This document shows, piece after piece, positions 15,960-24,767 of a DNA stretch of 64,000 nt. Origin of the DNA: Rhodobacteraceae bacterium EL129 (GTDB lineage: Bacteria > Pseudomonadota > Alphaproteobacteria > Rhodobacterales > Rhodobacteraceae); NCBI GenBank assembly GCA_900313005.1, contig ONZJ01000002.1:1690996-1754995 (forward strand). The letters run 5' to 3'. The notes under the pieces were generated by a model. The model saw only the letters and a list, made by a program, of their open reading frames with translations. It did not search any database and was not told where the DNA came from. Position numbers and translations under genes: made by a program. The first letter of the stretch is position 1, and every line of letters begins with the position of its first letter.

Positions 15960-17117
15960 CTAACGGCTGATCTCCGTCAGAACACGGTCCATCATTGCAT
16001 CACAGGCGGCCAATTGTTCCCGCGTGATATATTCATCCGGCTTATGGCCCTGGCCCTCCATGCTGCCTGGCCCACAGACGACCGTCGGAATGCCAAGCGC
16101 GTGGAAGTACCCGGCCTCGGTGCCGAAAGCCACTTTGGTCGTGCTGTTGGATTGTGCCAAACGCTGTGCAAGCGCCACCACATCGTCATTCTCGGGCAAG
16201 TTCAAACCCGGGTATGACATGTATTCCTCCACCTCGATCCGAGCCTCGGGAAAGGCCTTGCGATAAGGGGCCGCCGCGCGATCTGCGGCCTGATCAATCC
16301 GTGCACGCAAACGGGCTGGAGTATCAGCCACCAGATGACGATACTCAAACGTGACCTCGGTCTGATCCGGTACGATATTGAGTGCCTCGCCACCGTGAAT
16401 TTTGCCCACATGCACCGTCGAATACGGAACGCCATAGGCTGAGTCTTGTGTGCCATTCGTTGCAAGATCAGCCTGCAACGCTTTCAATTCATTCGTGAAA
16501 TCTACCGCCAGATGCAGTGAATTCACAAAGTTCGGAGCCAAGGCAGAATGTCCGTTTTGTCCATAGCACATGGCCTTCAAGCCAGCTTTTCCCTTGTGCC
16601 CTACCGCCACTTCCATCTCAGTCGGTTCGCCCACAAAAGCCGCGCGGGGCAAACCAATACTGCGTTCCAGATCATCAATCATATCGGCAATCCCAATGCA
16701 GCCGACTTCTTCGTCGTAGGATATCGCTAGCTTCAACGGCTCGGTCAGATCAGCCTGGGCGGCACGATCCGCCACAGCCAGCATGGCGGCAAGATAGCCC
16801 TTCATATCCGTGGTGCCTCGGCCGTACAACTTGTCGCCCTCGGCGCTCAAGGCAAAGGGATCCCGGGTCCAATCTTGTCCGGCCACGGGAACCACATCGG
16901 TATGCGCTGACAACATCACACCGGCCCCATCCGGCCCTTTGGACGCATAAAGCCCCGCCTTTTGCCCGGTTGAATCCGGCAGTTTGTGCAGGACGAAGCC
17001 GCGCTCAGACAGGAAGTCCTCGATATAAGCGATGATACCGAGGTTGCTCTTGGCACTCACAGTGTCAAAAGAAATAAGGCGGTCAAGGATATCAATTGTT
17101 TGCGTCACGTTATTCAT
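15960..17117 (-). CDS. M20 family deacylase (ArgE/acetylornithine deacetylase-like)
   Basis: This is a 385-residue enzyme starting MNNVTQTIDILDRLISFDTVS; the open frame extends 47 codons further but is non-coding in character. The dizinc M20 site is complete: H72 and D74 (SAHTDVVPV), D104 (GRGTTDMKG), E136/E137 (SYDEEVGC), with the late histidine in 'GQGHKPDEYI'. ArgE enzymes remove acetyl groups from acetylornithine or similar compounds. It lies 4 bases after the flavoprotein gene in a ureohydrolase - amine dehydrogenase - deacylase operon. It may therefore act on an N-acylated amine intermediate rather than in arginine synthesis. That reassignment is inference. Confidence 0.88.
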   Translation of the reverse strand: MNNVTQTIDILDRLISFDTVSAKSNLGIIAYIEDFLSERGFVLHKLPDSTGQKAGLYASKGPDGAGVMLSAHTDVVPVAGQDWTRDPFALSAEGDKLYGRGTTDMKGYLAAMLAVADRAAQADLTEPLKLAISYDEEVGCIGIADMIDDLERSIGLPRAAFVGEPTEMEVAVGHKGKAGLKAMCYGQNGHSALAPNFVNSLHLAVDFTNELKALQADLATNGTQDSAYGVPYSTVHVGKIHGGEALNIVPDQTEVTFEYRHLVADTPARLRARIDQAADRAAAPYRKAFPEARIEVEEYMSYPGLNLPENDDVVALAQRLAQSNSTTKVAFGTEAGYFHALGIPTVVCGPGSMEGQGHKPDEYITREQLAACDAMMDRVLTEISR

Positions 17118-17121
17118 CCAT

Positions 17122-19191
17122 TTAATCTGCGGCCAAGCCGGTGATCTCACGCCGGAATGGTAAGGCATCGCCAATATCTGGCCCGTCCAGTTCCCGTGCA
17201 TAGCGATGCCCGGCATAGGTGGCCCAGGCAATTGGCCCCGCCGCTTCAGCATCGCCAAAGATCTTCACCGTTTTGACCCCGGCATCAGCCCATTCCGCCT
17301 GCCGCGCCATCAATCCGTTATAGACCGTATCATTGCCCACACGCGAGGCCACCATAACCACCGCGTCACAAGCAACATGTTGCTCTTGCCCGGTGTACAC
17401 ACAATCGCTGACCACATGGCCTGCGGCCACCTGTGTCACGCCGCGATTCAGCACGATCTCAACACCCAATTCGGCAAGGCGTTGATGTATGGTGGCTTGC
17501 TCAAGCGTGTTGTTCGTCCAGTCCGAGACATAGGCCGAGGGCGTGATCAATGTCACCTCGACCCCATGACCGACCAGCAGCTCTGCCAGCACGCCCCCCA
17601 TGTAATAATGATCATCATCATAAACCAGGACACGACCGCCGGGCACACGGCCTTCCATCAGGTCATCTGGCGTGTAGACAGATGCCCCCTCAGCGATGGG
17701 CATCGGCACCACATGCTGACGCGCAACGCCGTCCCGCCGCCAGGTGGACCCTGTGGCAATGGCGATGTTTTCAAAGCCGAATTCCAGAATGCTCTCGGCA
17801 TCCAGCTCGGACTCCAGATAAATTTCAACATTCGCACGCTGTTGCAACTGGTATTCTCGGTAGTCCTTCACCCGCCCCCAGGCGCTCAGCCCGGGCAAAA
17901 GGCGTTCTCGCGCCACACGTCCGCCAATCTCACTGCGTGCTTCGGCCATGGCCACGTCATACCCACGGCGGCACAGGGCCCAGGCCGCTTCCAGCCCGGC
18001 AGGGCCAGAACCTACAACCAGTACATTAGCACTGTCGCCTTTGGCGTTCATGATCTCGGGATGCCACCCCTTGCGCCATTCTTCCATGAACGTGGGGTTC
18101 TGGGTGCAACGAGAAATGCTCATCGTCATATCGCCAGTGATACAGATATTGCAGCCAATGCATTCGCGGATGTCTTCGATCCGGCCTTCCTCGATCTTCT
18201 TGGGCAGGAACGGATCGGCAATTGAAGGCCGTGCGCAGCCGATGAAATCCAACGTGCCGGATTTGACCATCTTGACCATGACATCCGGGCTGGTGAACCG
18301 CCCCACACCCACGATGGGTTTGTCCGTCAGTTCGTGGATCCCTTTGACCAACTCAACCTGGGCCGCCTCGTCCTTGAACCGTGACGGCCCCGAGCAATCC
18401 TCCCATGCACCATGGGCCAGATCCCAGAGGTCCGGCAGATCGCGATTCATCTCGACAAAGTCGCGCACCTCGGCATTGGAAAAGCCAAGGTCACCTATGG
18501 TTTCATCCAAGCTCACGCGTAGGGTCAGCGCCATCGTATCGCCCACGGCGTCGCGAATATCGCTGATCACCTCGCGAGCAAAACGTGAGCGGTTCTCAAG
18601 CGATCCGCCATATTCGTCTGAGCGTTGATTGGTGGCCCGGCTGAGGAAGTGTTGGAAAATTCCAAACCCATGCGCACCGTACAGACAGATCAGATCAAAC
18701 CCGGCGTCCCTGGACCGCTTGGCGGCGTTTACAAACCATCGCCGCAGATCACCGATCTCGGATTTCGACAGGCCTCGTGCCTGAATGGGATCGTTGGTAA
18801 AGGTGCGGATGGGCATGGGAGAAACTGCCAAAGGCACTTCCTTGGTGTAAAGATTGGGCCCGTTAACACCGGAATAGGCCAGCTGAATGCCAGCCAAGGC
18901 GCCATGCTCTTTCATTTTCTCAGACATGCGTCGCAGCTGGGGAATGTCTTTGTCCTCCCACAAGCGCAACTCGATAAAGGGTGTGATTTCAGATGTGTGG
19001 TGCATCTCGCACTGTTCCGTGAACACCACACCCCAGCCGCCTTGCGCCTTGATCCCGCGCATTTCAGCGGCGGCCGAAGGATCGCGGTAGCCGCCGCCGT
19101 TGCAGTGCGGCACCTGATAGAACCGGTTCTTGGCTTTCAGCGGACCGATAGCCACCCCTTCAAACAGAATGTCGTATCTTGGATCGCGCAT
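17122..19191 (-). CDS. trimethylamine/dimethylamine dehydrogenase-type flavoprotein
   Basis: At 689 residues it has TMADH-family architecture: an FMN TIM barrel (1 to about 340), a [4Fe-4S] site and a C-terminal FAD/NAD-like domain ('VLVVGSGPAGLEAAW', about 388). It aligns residue for residue with Methylophilus TMADH at the start. C30 in 'YQVPHC' matches the 6-S-cysteinyl-FMN cysteine. C344, C347, C350 and C362 match the cluster. Y171 and H174 match the catalytic pair. Position 60 is Gln, as in dimethylamine dehydrogenase. The third aromatic-bowl residue (Trp355) is absent, Asp354 lying at about its place. It should oxidatively remove an N-methyl or N-alkyl group from an amine that is not simply trimethylamine. 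Confidence 0.85.
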   Translation of the reverse strand: MRDPRYDILFEGVAIGPLKAKNRFYQVPHCNGGGYRDPSAAAEMRGIKAQGGWGVVFTEQCEMHHTSEITPFIELRLWEDKDIPQLRRMSEKMKEHGALAGIQLAYSGVNGPNLYTKEVPLAVSPMPIRTFTNDPIQARGLSKSEIGDLRRWFVNAAKRSRDAGFDLICLYGAHGFGIFQHFLSRATNQRSDEYGGSLENRSRFAREVISDIRDAVGDTMALTLRVSLDETIGDLGFSNAEVRDFVEMNRDLPDLWDLAHGAWEDCSGPSRFKDEAAQVELVKGIHELTDKPIVGVGRFTSPDVMVKMVKSGTLDFIGCARPSIADPFLPKKIEEGRIEDIRECIGCNICITGDMTMSISRCTQNPTFMEEWRKGWHPEIMNAKGDSANVLVVGSGPAGLEAAWALCRRGYDVAMAEARSEIGGRVARERLLPGLSAWGRVKDYREYQLQQRANVEIYLESELDAESILEFGFENIAIATGSTWRRDGVARQHVVPMPIAEGASVYTPDDLMEGRVPGGRVLVYDDDHYYMGGVLAELLVGHGVEVTLITPSAYVSDWTNNTLEQATIHQRLAELGVEIVLNRGVTQVAAGHVVSDCVYTGQEQHVACDAVVMVASRVGNDTVYNGLMARQAEWADAGVKTVKIFGDAEAAGPIAWATYAGHRYARELDGPDIGDALPFRREITGLAAD

Positions 19192-19203
19192 TATTGGGCT
19201 CCC

Positions 19204-20157
19204 TCACACAGGATCAGGTTTTTGCGAGGCGATCAGGCATACCATGTCCATCAACAGACTGGCCCCGGCGAGTGCGGTGATCTCAGCGTGATCAAAGGGC
19301 GGAGAAACCTCAACCAAATCAGCGCCGATAAGATTGACGTCACCCAGTTTTCGAATGATCGCCTGGCCCTGCCAAGTGGCCAGACCTCCGCAGACGGGCG
19401 TGCCCGTGCCGGGGGCAAAGGCCGGATCCAAGGCGTCGATGTCAAATGTCAGATAGGCCGGGGCATTCCCCACCACCTCTTTGATTCGCTGCACCACAGC
19501 CGCCGCACCGTTTTCATGCACCCATTCGGCGTCAAGAATGTGAAACCCGTGGGTTTTGTCATTCATCGTGCGCAGGCCCACCTGAATGGAGCGCTCGGGC
19601 GCGATCACACCTTCCTGCGCTGCGTGATAGAACATTGAGCCATGGTCGATCCGCTTTGGATCTTCATCCCAGGTATCACAATGGGCATCAATCTGGATCA
19701 GACTGATCGGCCCGTGTCGTTCGGCCTGCGCGCGCAATACCGGATAGCTGACGGAATGATCCCCGCCCATCCCCAGCAGAAACGTGCCTGTTTCGATGAT
19801 CGCCTTGGCCTGCGCATAGACCTCCTCAAGCACATGCCCGGGCACCCCGGGATCGAAGGTGCAAGCGCCGTAATCCACCATGCTGAGGCGTGTGAACGGA
19901 TCAAACCCCCAAGGCCAGGGTCCCCCGTCCCACGCCAGATTGGTCGAGGCCGCACGAATGCCGCGCGGACCCAGCCGACAGCCCGGACGGTTGGAGACAG
20001 AAAGATCATAAGGAATACCCCAGGTGGTGATATCCACCCCCTTCAGATCACGTGAATACGGTCGTCGGAACAGGCTGGTGACCCCACCATATGTGGGCTC
20101 GTATCCGATGTCCCCGTCTTTGGACCCGAACACCGCGCGGTCACTTGCATCTATCAT
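19204..20157 (-). CDS. agmatinase/ureohydrolase family protein
   Basis: At 317 residues it is the usual size for agmatinase or guanidinobutyrase. All manganese ligands are present: H134 (MGGDHS), D157, H159 and D161 (IDAHCD), D239 and D241 (DIDALDP), followed by 'FAPGTGTP'. Ureohydrolases split urea or a similar group from a guanidino compound. The family has broad and hard-to-predict substrate use, so agmatine is only one option. The gene is 12 bases before the TMADH-like gene, and the next upstream gene is a LysR regulator on the same strand. A pathway for a guanidino or N-methylated compound is inferred. Confidence 0.88.
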   Translation of the reverse strand: MIDASDRAVFGSKDGDIGYEPTYGGVTSLFRRPYSRDLKGVDITTWGIPYDLSVSNRPGCRLGPRGIRAASTNLAWDGGPWPWGFDPFTRLSMVDYGACTFDPGVPGHVLEEVYAQAKAIIETGTFLLGMGGDHSVSYPVLRAQAERHGPISLIQIDAHCDTWDEDPKRIDHGSMFYHAAQEGVIAPERSIQVGLRTMNDKTHGFHILDAEWVHENGAAAVVQRIKEVVGNAPAYLTFDIDALDPAFAPGTGTPVCGGLATWQGQAIIRKLGDVNLIGADLVEVSPPFDHAEITALAGASLLMDMVCLIASQKPDPV

Positions 20158-20224
20158 GATCCATCTTCCCTATTTCTTGTAACACCGTTTCTCACAGCGA
20201 CTGGTGTGGCAAGCCCCCCCAAAC

Positions 20225-21160
20225 TCACGTCGGGGTCATATTCATCCCAGGCACCCCGGCCTCGCGGATCTGAGTGTGGCAATGATCTATGAAGGCTTTG
20301 ACCGTCAGGACATTCTCCGCCCCTTCCGAGGTCAACAATCCCAACCGCAGGGGACGCATCTTGCCCACCAGCGGAACATAACGCAGAGCGCGCCCATCAG
20401 GCGCCACCGGACTGAGCGGGCGGAAATTTGCAATGGAATAGCCAAACCCATTGGCCACCAGTGACCGCATCACCGCCATATCCCGGGTACGCTCGGTGAT
20501 GTTGGGCGTCAGCCCCTTGGCCTCAAACACGGACAGAAAGTAATTCACGCTCAACGGCAAATCGAGCAAGACCATCGGGTGTTCCACCAGGTCCTCGGCC
20601 GTGACGCTCTCGCGATCTGCCAGGGGGTGGTCCTCGGGCAAAAACGCATAGGGTGGCAGCTCAGCCAAAGACGTAAAACTGAGATCCGTTGGGATATCCA
20701 GATCGTAGGTGAGCGCCACGTCAATCTCGGCCAATCGCAAACGGTTGATCAACTCGGATTGATCCAGCTCCACCTGTCGCACCTGCACCTGCGGATGCGC
20801 CTGCTCAAACCCGCGCCGCAGACCCGGCACAACCCGTTGCGCAAAGGTGAGCAGACAGCCCACAGACAGTGCGCCCTGCACAGTTCCCGAAATATCCCCT
20901 GCCAAACGTCTCAGCGCCTCTGCTTCACGCAACAAGGCCTTGGCTTGCGCCATGAACTGACGACCAGCTTGGGTCAGCGACAACCCATGAGCATGTTTAC
21001 GGACAAAGAATTGCAGCCCAAACTCCCGCTCTAGCTGCGACAAGGCCGCGGAAATCGAAGGGCTGGACACATTTACCTTCTCGGACGCCAAGGCAATCGA
21101 CCCCGCCTCGCCCACGGCTACAAAATATTCCAACTGTCGAAGGGTGAACCGCAATGCCAT
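20225..21160 (-). CDS. LysR family transcriptional regulator
   Basis: A 311-residue LysR protein. The winged helix-turn-helix lies in residues 6-65 ('LRQLEYFVAVGEAGSIALAS', 'SSPSISAALSQLEREFGLQFF'). A substrate-binding domain follows (about 92-295, 'LSVGCLLTFAQRVVPGLRRGF'). It stands on the same strand as the genes on both sides. It is separated from RidA by about 145 bases and from the ureohydrolase by 67 bases, and is the likely regulator of the operon. The inducer cannot be told. Confidence 0.9.
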   Translation of the reverse strand: MALRFTLRQLEYFVAVGEAGSIALASEKVNVSSPSISAALSQLEREFGLQFFVRKHAHGLSLTQAGRQFMAQAKALLREAEALRRLAGDISGTVQGALSVGCLLTFAQRVVPGLRRGFEQAHPQVQVRQVELDQSELINRLRLAEIDVALTYDLDIPTDLSFTSLAELPPYAFLPEDHPLADRESVTAEDLVEHPMVLLDLPLSVNYFLSVFEAKGLTPNITERTRDMAVMRSLVANGFGYSIANFRPLSPVAPDGRALRYVPLVGKMRPLRLGLLTSEGAENVLTVKAFIDHCHTQIREAGVPGMNMTPT

Positions 21161-21237
21161 GATCTGAATGCTCCTTCAGCGCCGCCCTCAGGTCAATGCA
21201 CTAAGCTTCATCTGGCCAAAAATATCCCGGGGAGTTT

Positions 21238-21254
21238 GAGGGGTAGCGCCCCTC
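21238..21254. terminator. G/C hairpin in the RidA-LysR gap
   Basis: GAGGGG-TAGCG-CCCCTC, a 6-bp stem with a 5-base loop, next to ATATCCCGGGG. A near twin (AGGGGC-TACGC-GCCCCT) lies at 25760-25776. Hairpins of this look recur at gene ends in Rhodobacteraceae. There is no T-run, so termination is uncertain and it may be a REP-like repeat. Confidence 0.4.
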
Positions 21255-21305
21255 ATTCCGAAAAAATCAGCATGGCGCAGCCATTCCTTCGGGTCACGTG
21301 TCCTC

Positions 21306-21722
21306 TCAATCCGGAATAACGGCCGTGCCATCAATTTCCACGAGCCATTCGGGTCGCGCCAAGGCTTGCACCACAAGCCCGGTTGAGACCGGAAAGACCC
21401 CTTTGATGTATTCCCCCATCGTCCGGTACACCGCCTCGCGGTGGCGCACGTCGGTGATGTAGACCACGACCTTGACCAAATGGCTCATATCGCCGCCGGC
21501 CTCTTCAATCAGCTGGCGGATGTTTTGCATCACCTTATGGGTCTGCTCGACCGGATCATGACTGTCGATATTCTTGGCATCGTCCAGGTTTTGCGGACAT
21601 TGGCCACGCAGATAAACGGTTTTGCCCCCTTGCGTGACAACCGCCTGACACAGGTCATTGTCCAGATTCTGCTCGGGGTAGGTCTCAGACGTGTTGAATT
21701 TGCGAATGCGGGTATGGGCCAT
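21306..21722 (-). CDS. RidA family (YjgF/YER057c) protein
   Basis: A 138-residue protein starting MAHTRIRKFNTS; ten earlier codons in frame are unlikely. It has the RidA fold signature: 'VYLRGQCPQNLDD', 'QTHKVMQNIRQLIEEAGGDMSHLVKVVVYITD' and 'PVSTGLVVQALARPEWLVEIDGTAV'. The Arg in 'ALARPEWLVEID' is the imine-binding arginine of active RidA. RidA enzymes hydrolyse reactive 2-imino or enamine intermediates to ketones and ammonia. Six bases after the flavin monooxygenase gene and upstream of an amine dehydrogenase, it would clear imines made by this pathway. Confidence 0.9.
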   Translation of the reverse strand: MAHTRIRKFNTSETYPEQNLDNDLCQAVVTQGGKTVYLRGQCPQNLDDAKNIDSHDPVEQTHKVMQNIRQLIEEAGGDMSHLVKVVVYITDVRHREAVYRTMGEYIKGVFPVSTGLVVQALARPEWLVEIDGTAVIPD

Positions 21723-21758
21723 GTCGATGTCTCCGAAATATGGGAATGGCAAGAGGCC

Positions 21759-23033
21759 TCAGGAGGCCGGGACGCTATGTGCGACCGTTTTATTGTTGTC
21801 CAGATAATTGCGCTGAATGGCAATCTGATCAGCCACATGTTTGGCATCATGCCACACGCCCCAGATGAACGAGGATCCACGCCGCGACAGCCAGGGCAAG
21901 CCGATGAAATAAATGCCGCGCTCGGGCGACACGCCGCGTTCGTGCAGCGGACGGCCTTCGTTGTCACAAGCCTCCACCTGTAGCCAGCTGTAGTCTTGCC
22001 GGTATCCTGTGGCCCAGATGATCGAGGTGATCCCGGCCTCGGCCAAGTCCAGTTCCGCAATCGGGTTTTTTACACTTTCGGGGTCCGGGTATTCCTGGCG
22101 GGCTTCGGGATCTTCGGGCAGATCGAGCCCATTGCGGATCACATACTCATCGGCTTCGTCCATCACCGAACGCGAATTCATGTCCCCGTGGGCGATGCTT
22201 GACACCAGATTATCGGCAAAGGTCAGCGTGCCGTTCTTGTAGCTTTCGGTCAGCCCCAGCAACGTCACACCCTCATTGCCCAAACGTCGGTAATCCACGG
22301 TGATGCCGCCATAGGCCCCGCTGATCGCAATGGTCACATGTTCGGTCCCCGGGGCGGGTGTCTGAATTTCCCATTTGCCCAACACGCCCAGCCAGAAACA
22401 GAAATCACGCCCGCGATACCAGCGTGGTGGGCGATCATGCGGCCCTACAGACATATAGACTTTGCGCCCGGCGCGGTGCAGCTCTTCTGCGATTTGCGCC
22501 CCTGACGCCCCGGCGCCGACCACCAACACGGCGCCTTTCGGCATCTGATCTGGGTTGCGGTAGTCGGCCGAGTGCATCTGCATGACACCCGCATCTTGAG
22601 GCACGATCGGGGGCATCACCGGTGTTTGAAACGGGCCGGTCGCGGCCACAACGGCCCGCGCTTCGATCACACCGTCTGAAGTTTCAACCCGAAACCCGGC
22701 GCGTCCTTCGTTACGCGTGACCTTCAGAACCTCGACACCCGTGCGGATCGGCGCATTGATCATCTTGGCGTAGTCGACAAAATAATCTGCGACCCGCTCT
22801 TTCGGTGCAAAGGCATCAGGGTCGATATCGTCAAATTCCATATTCGGAAAACGATCATGCCAGGCGGGTCCATTAGCCACGAGCGAATCCCAGCGCCGTT
22901 TGCGCCAGGCATCCGCAATCTGGTTTTTCTCCAGAACGATATGCGGCACGTTGTTGTTGCTCAGATGCTCGCTCATCGCGATGCCTGCCTGCCCCGCGCC
23001 CACCACCAGCGTGTCAATGATCTCGACTGTCAT
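21759..23033 (-). CDS. flavin-containing monooxygenase (NAD(P)/FAD-dependent)
   Basis: A 424-residue protein starting MTVEIIDTLVVGAGQAG; the 38 codons upstream are not protein-like. FAD binding is by 'VVGAGQAGIAMSEHL' (about residue 9) and NADPH binding by 'VLVVGAGASGAQIAEEL' (about 170). The linking 'FQTPVMPP' is normal for this class, and 'IIWATGYRQDYSWL' is the typical late FMO motif. Such enzymes oxygenate amines or sulphides, or carry out Baeyer-Villiger steps. The classic FMO fingerprint FxGxxxHxxx is not clear. It is the first gene of the minus-strand set with RidA, LysR, ureohydrolase and amine dehydrogenase. Confidence 0.85.
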   Translation of the reverse strand: MTVEIIDTLVVGAGQAGIAMSEHLSNNNVPHIVLEKNQIADAWRKRRWDSLVANGPAWHDRFPNMEFDDIDPDAFAPKERVADYFVDYAKMINAPIRTGVEVLKVTRNEGRAGFRVETSDGVIEARAVVAATGPFQTPVMPPIVPQDAGVMQMHSADYRNPDQMPKGAVLVVGAGASGAQIAEELHRAGRKVYMSVGPHDRPPRWYRGRDFCFWLGVLGKWEIQTPAPGTEHVTIAISGAYGGITVDYRRLGNEGVTLLGLTESYKNGTLTFADNLVSSIAHGDMNSRSVMDEADEYVIRNGLDLPEDPEARQEYPDPESVKNPIAELDLAEAGITSIIWATGYRQDYSWLQVEACDNEGRPLHERGVSPERGIYFIGLPWLSRRGSSFIWGVWHDAKHVADQIAIQRNYLDNNKTVAHSVPAS

Positions 23034-23162
23034 GGAATTGTCCCTTATCCCCGATCTTGGTGTCGGGTATGGCGCAGAACTAACATCGGATAAACCAGAG
23101 TATTTCTTACCCTTGCTTCGGATATTTCTAACACATACGCACCTCATTACCCCTCAGGCAAC

Positions 23163-23194
23163 AAAAAAAGGGCGCGTCGCATGACACGCCCTTT
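23163..23194 (-). terminator. Rho-independent terminator after aroG
   Basis: On the minus strand AAAGGGCGTGTC and GACGCGCCCTTT form a 12-position stem with one mismatch and loop ATGC, followed by a T7 run. It lies 22 bases past the aroG stop. Confidence 0.9.
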
Positions 23195-23215
23195 CCAAAT
23201 CGCTTGCAGGCAATC

Positions 23216-24586
23216 TCAGCCCGCTTTGGCAGCCTCTGTCGCCATCCGCAGATCTGACAGTTCTTCGGCCACCAGGAAGGCCAGCTCGAGCGATTGTGAC
23301 GCGTTCAAGCGCGGATCGCAGGCCGTGTGATAGCGCAGGCTCAGGTTCTCGTCCGTCACCGCCCGCATACCACCGGTGCATTCGGTCACGTCCTGGCCTG
23401 TCATCTCGAAATGCACACCGCCGGGGATCGTGCCCTCTGCTCGGTGAACGTCAAAGAAGTCCTGTACTTCGCGCAGCACACGCTCAAACGGACGGGTTTT
23501 ATACCCGCTGTCGGATTTGATCGTGTTGCCATGCATCGGATCACAGACCCAGACCACATTGGCCCCTTCTTCCTGCACGGCCTTGACCAGACGCGGCAGA
23601 TGCTCGCCCACGTTACCAGCGCCAAAGCGTGCAATCAGCGTCAAACGCCCTGCTTCGTTTTCCGGGTTCAGTCGCGACATCAGCACCTTGAGGTCATCCG
23701 CCGTGGTGCTAGGACCACATTTCAGACCAATCGGGTTTTGTACCCCGCGGGCAAATTCCACATGCGCGCCATCGGGCTGACGTGTCCGATCGCCGATCCA
23801 GATCATGTGACCGGACCCCGCCAGCCATTTGCCTGACGTGCTGTCGAGGCGCGTCAAAGCCTCTTCATACTCGAGCAAAAGGCTTTCGTGACTGGTGTAG
23901 AAATCCACTGTTTGCAACGTGTGGGCCGCGTCCCCGGTCACCCCGGCTGCGCTCATGAAATCGAGCGTATCGGTGATGCGTGCGGCCATCTCGCGGTAGC
24001 GTTCTGCTTTTTCAGATTCCGTGAAGCCCAGCGTCCATGCATGCACCTGATGAACATCCGCGTAGCCCCCCGTTGAAAACGCCCGGATCAGATTCAGCGT
24101 GGCCGCCGCCTGTGTGTAGGCCTGCAACATGTTGGCAGGGTCTGGAATGCGCGCTTCGGGCGTGAACTCCAGTTGATTGATAATGTCACCGCGGTAGCTG
24201 GGCAGCTCCTGCCCGTTCACCACCTCGGTCGGTGCGGACCGTGGCTTGGCAAATTGCCCGGCCATCCGGCCCACCTTGATCACAGGCACCTTGGCACCAT
24301 AGGTCAGCACCATCGCCATTTGCAGCATAACCTTGAAGGTGTCGCGAATGGCGTCTGCCGAGAACTGCTCAAAGCTCTCGGCGCAATCGCCGCCTTGCAG
24401 CAAAAACGCCTCACCGCGCGAGGCCGCACCTAGCTGTGCCTTCAGCCGCCGGGCTTCTCCTGCAAAAACAAGCGGAGGATAGTTGGACAGCTTCGCCTCG
24501 ACAGCGTTCAAAGCTGCCGGATCAGTATAATCCGGCATCTGAACCCGGGGCTTTTTGCGCCAGTCAGATTTTTGCCAATTACTCAT
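23216..24586 (-). CDS. aroG: class II 3-deoxy-7-phosphoheptulonate (DAHP) synthase
   Basis: A 456-residue plant-type (class II) DAHP synthase. It joins phosphoenolpyruvate and erythrose 4-phosphate, the first step of aromatic amino acid synthesis. Hallmarks are '[12 protein letters not shown]' (about 60-72) with the metal cysteine, '[12 protein letters not shown]', '[10 protein letters not shown]'-like 'IGLKCGPST', '[11 protein letters not shown]' and '[15 protein letters not shown]'. Length is normal. The gene stands alone, with a strong terminator behind it and a GlxA-type regulator divergent from it. Nothing suggests that the regulator acts on it. Confidence 0.96.
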   Translation of the reverse strand: MSNWQKSDWRKKPRVQMPDYTDPAALNAVEAKLSNYPPLVFAGEARRLKAQLGAASRGEAFLLQGGDCAESFEQFSADAIRDTFKVMLQMAMVLTYGAKVPVIKVGRMAGQFAKPRSAPTEVVNGQELPSYRGDIINQLEFTPEARIPDPANMLQAYTQAAATLNLIRAFSTGGYADVHQVHAWTLGFTESEKAERYREMAARITDTLDFMSAAGVTGDAAHTLQTVDFYTSHESLLLEYEEALTRLDSTSGKWLAGSGHMIWIGDRTRQPDGAHVEFARGVQNPIGLKCGPSTTADDLKVLMSRLNPENEAGRLTLIARFGAGNVGEHLPRLVKAVQEEGANVVWVCDPMHGNTIKSDSGYKTRPFERVLREVQDFFDVHRAEGTIPGGVHFEMTGQDVTECTGGMRAVTDENLSLRYHTACDPRLNASQSLELAFLVAEELSDLRMATEAAKAG

Positions 24587-24767
24587 CGTTTCTCTCCGCG
24601 TTTGAGATTGCAGACTTCGCTATACTAAACTCAGCCACTGGTGACCATATATGTTATCATTCTGTTGACGCAAATCGTTATCACTGCCCTTGCAAGGCAT
24701 TGCGATTTTGTGACAGACGCGAAAGGCTGTCCCAAACCGCAACAGATTCGGCCGGGAAAGGAACCTC

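Noticed and set aside
17206..19638. Long plus-strand frames opposite the TMADH-like and ureohydrolase genes
   Set aside because: Both genes on the other strand have complete catalytic motifs; the plus-strand translations have no recognisable start or domain.
21188..21376. 62-codon minus-strand frame between LysR and RidA
   Set aside because: Its translation runs through the G/C hairpin and CCCGGG repeat; the first half is antisense or out of frame to RidA. Such peptides are common artefacts of these intergenic repeats.
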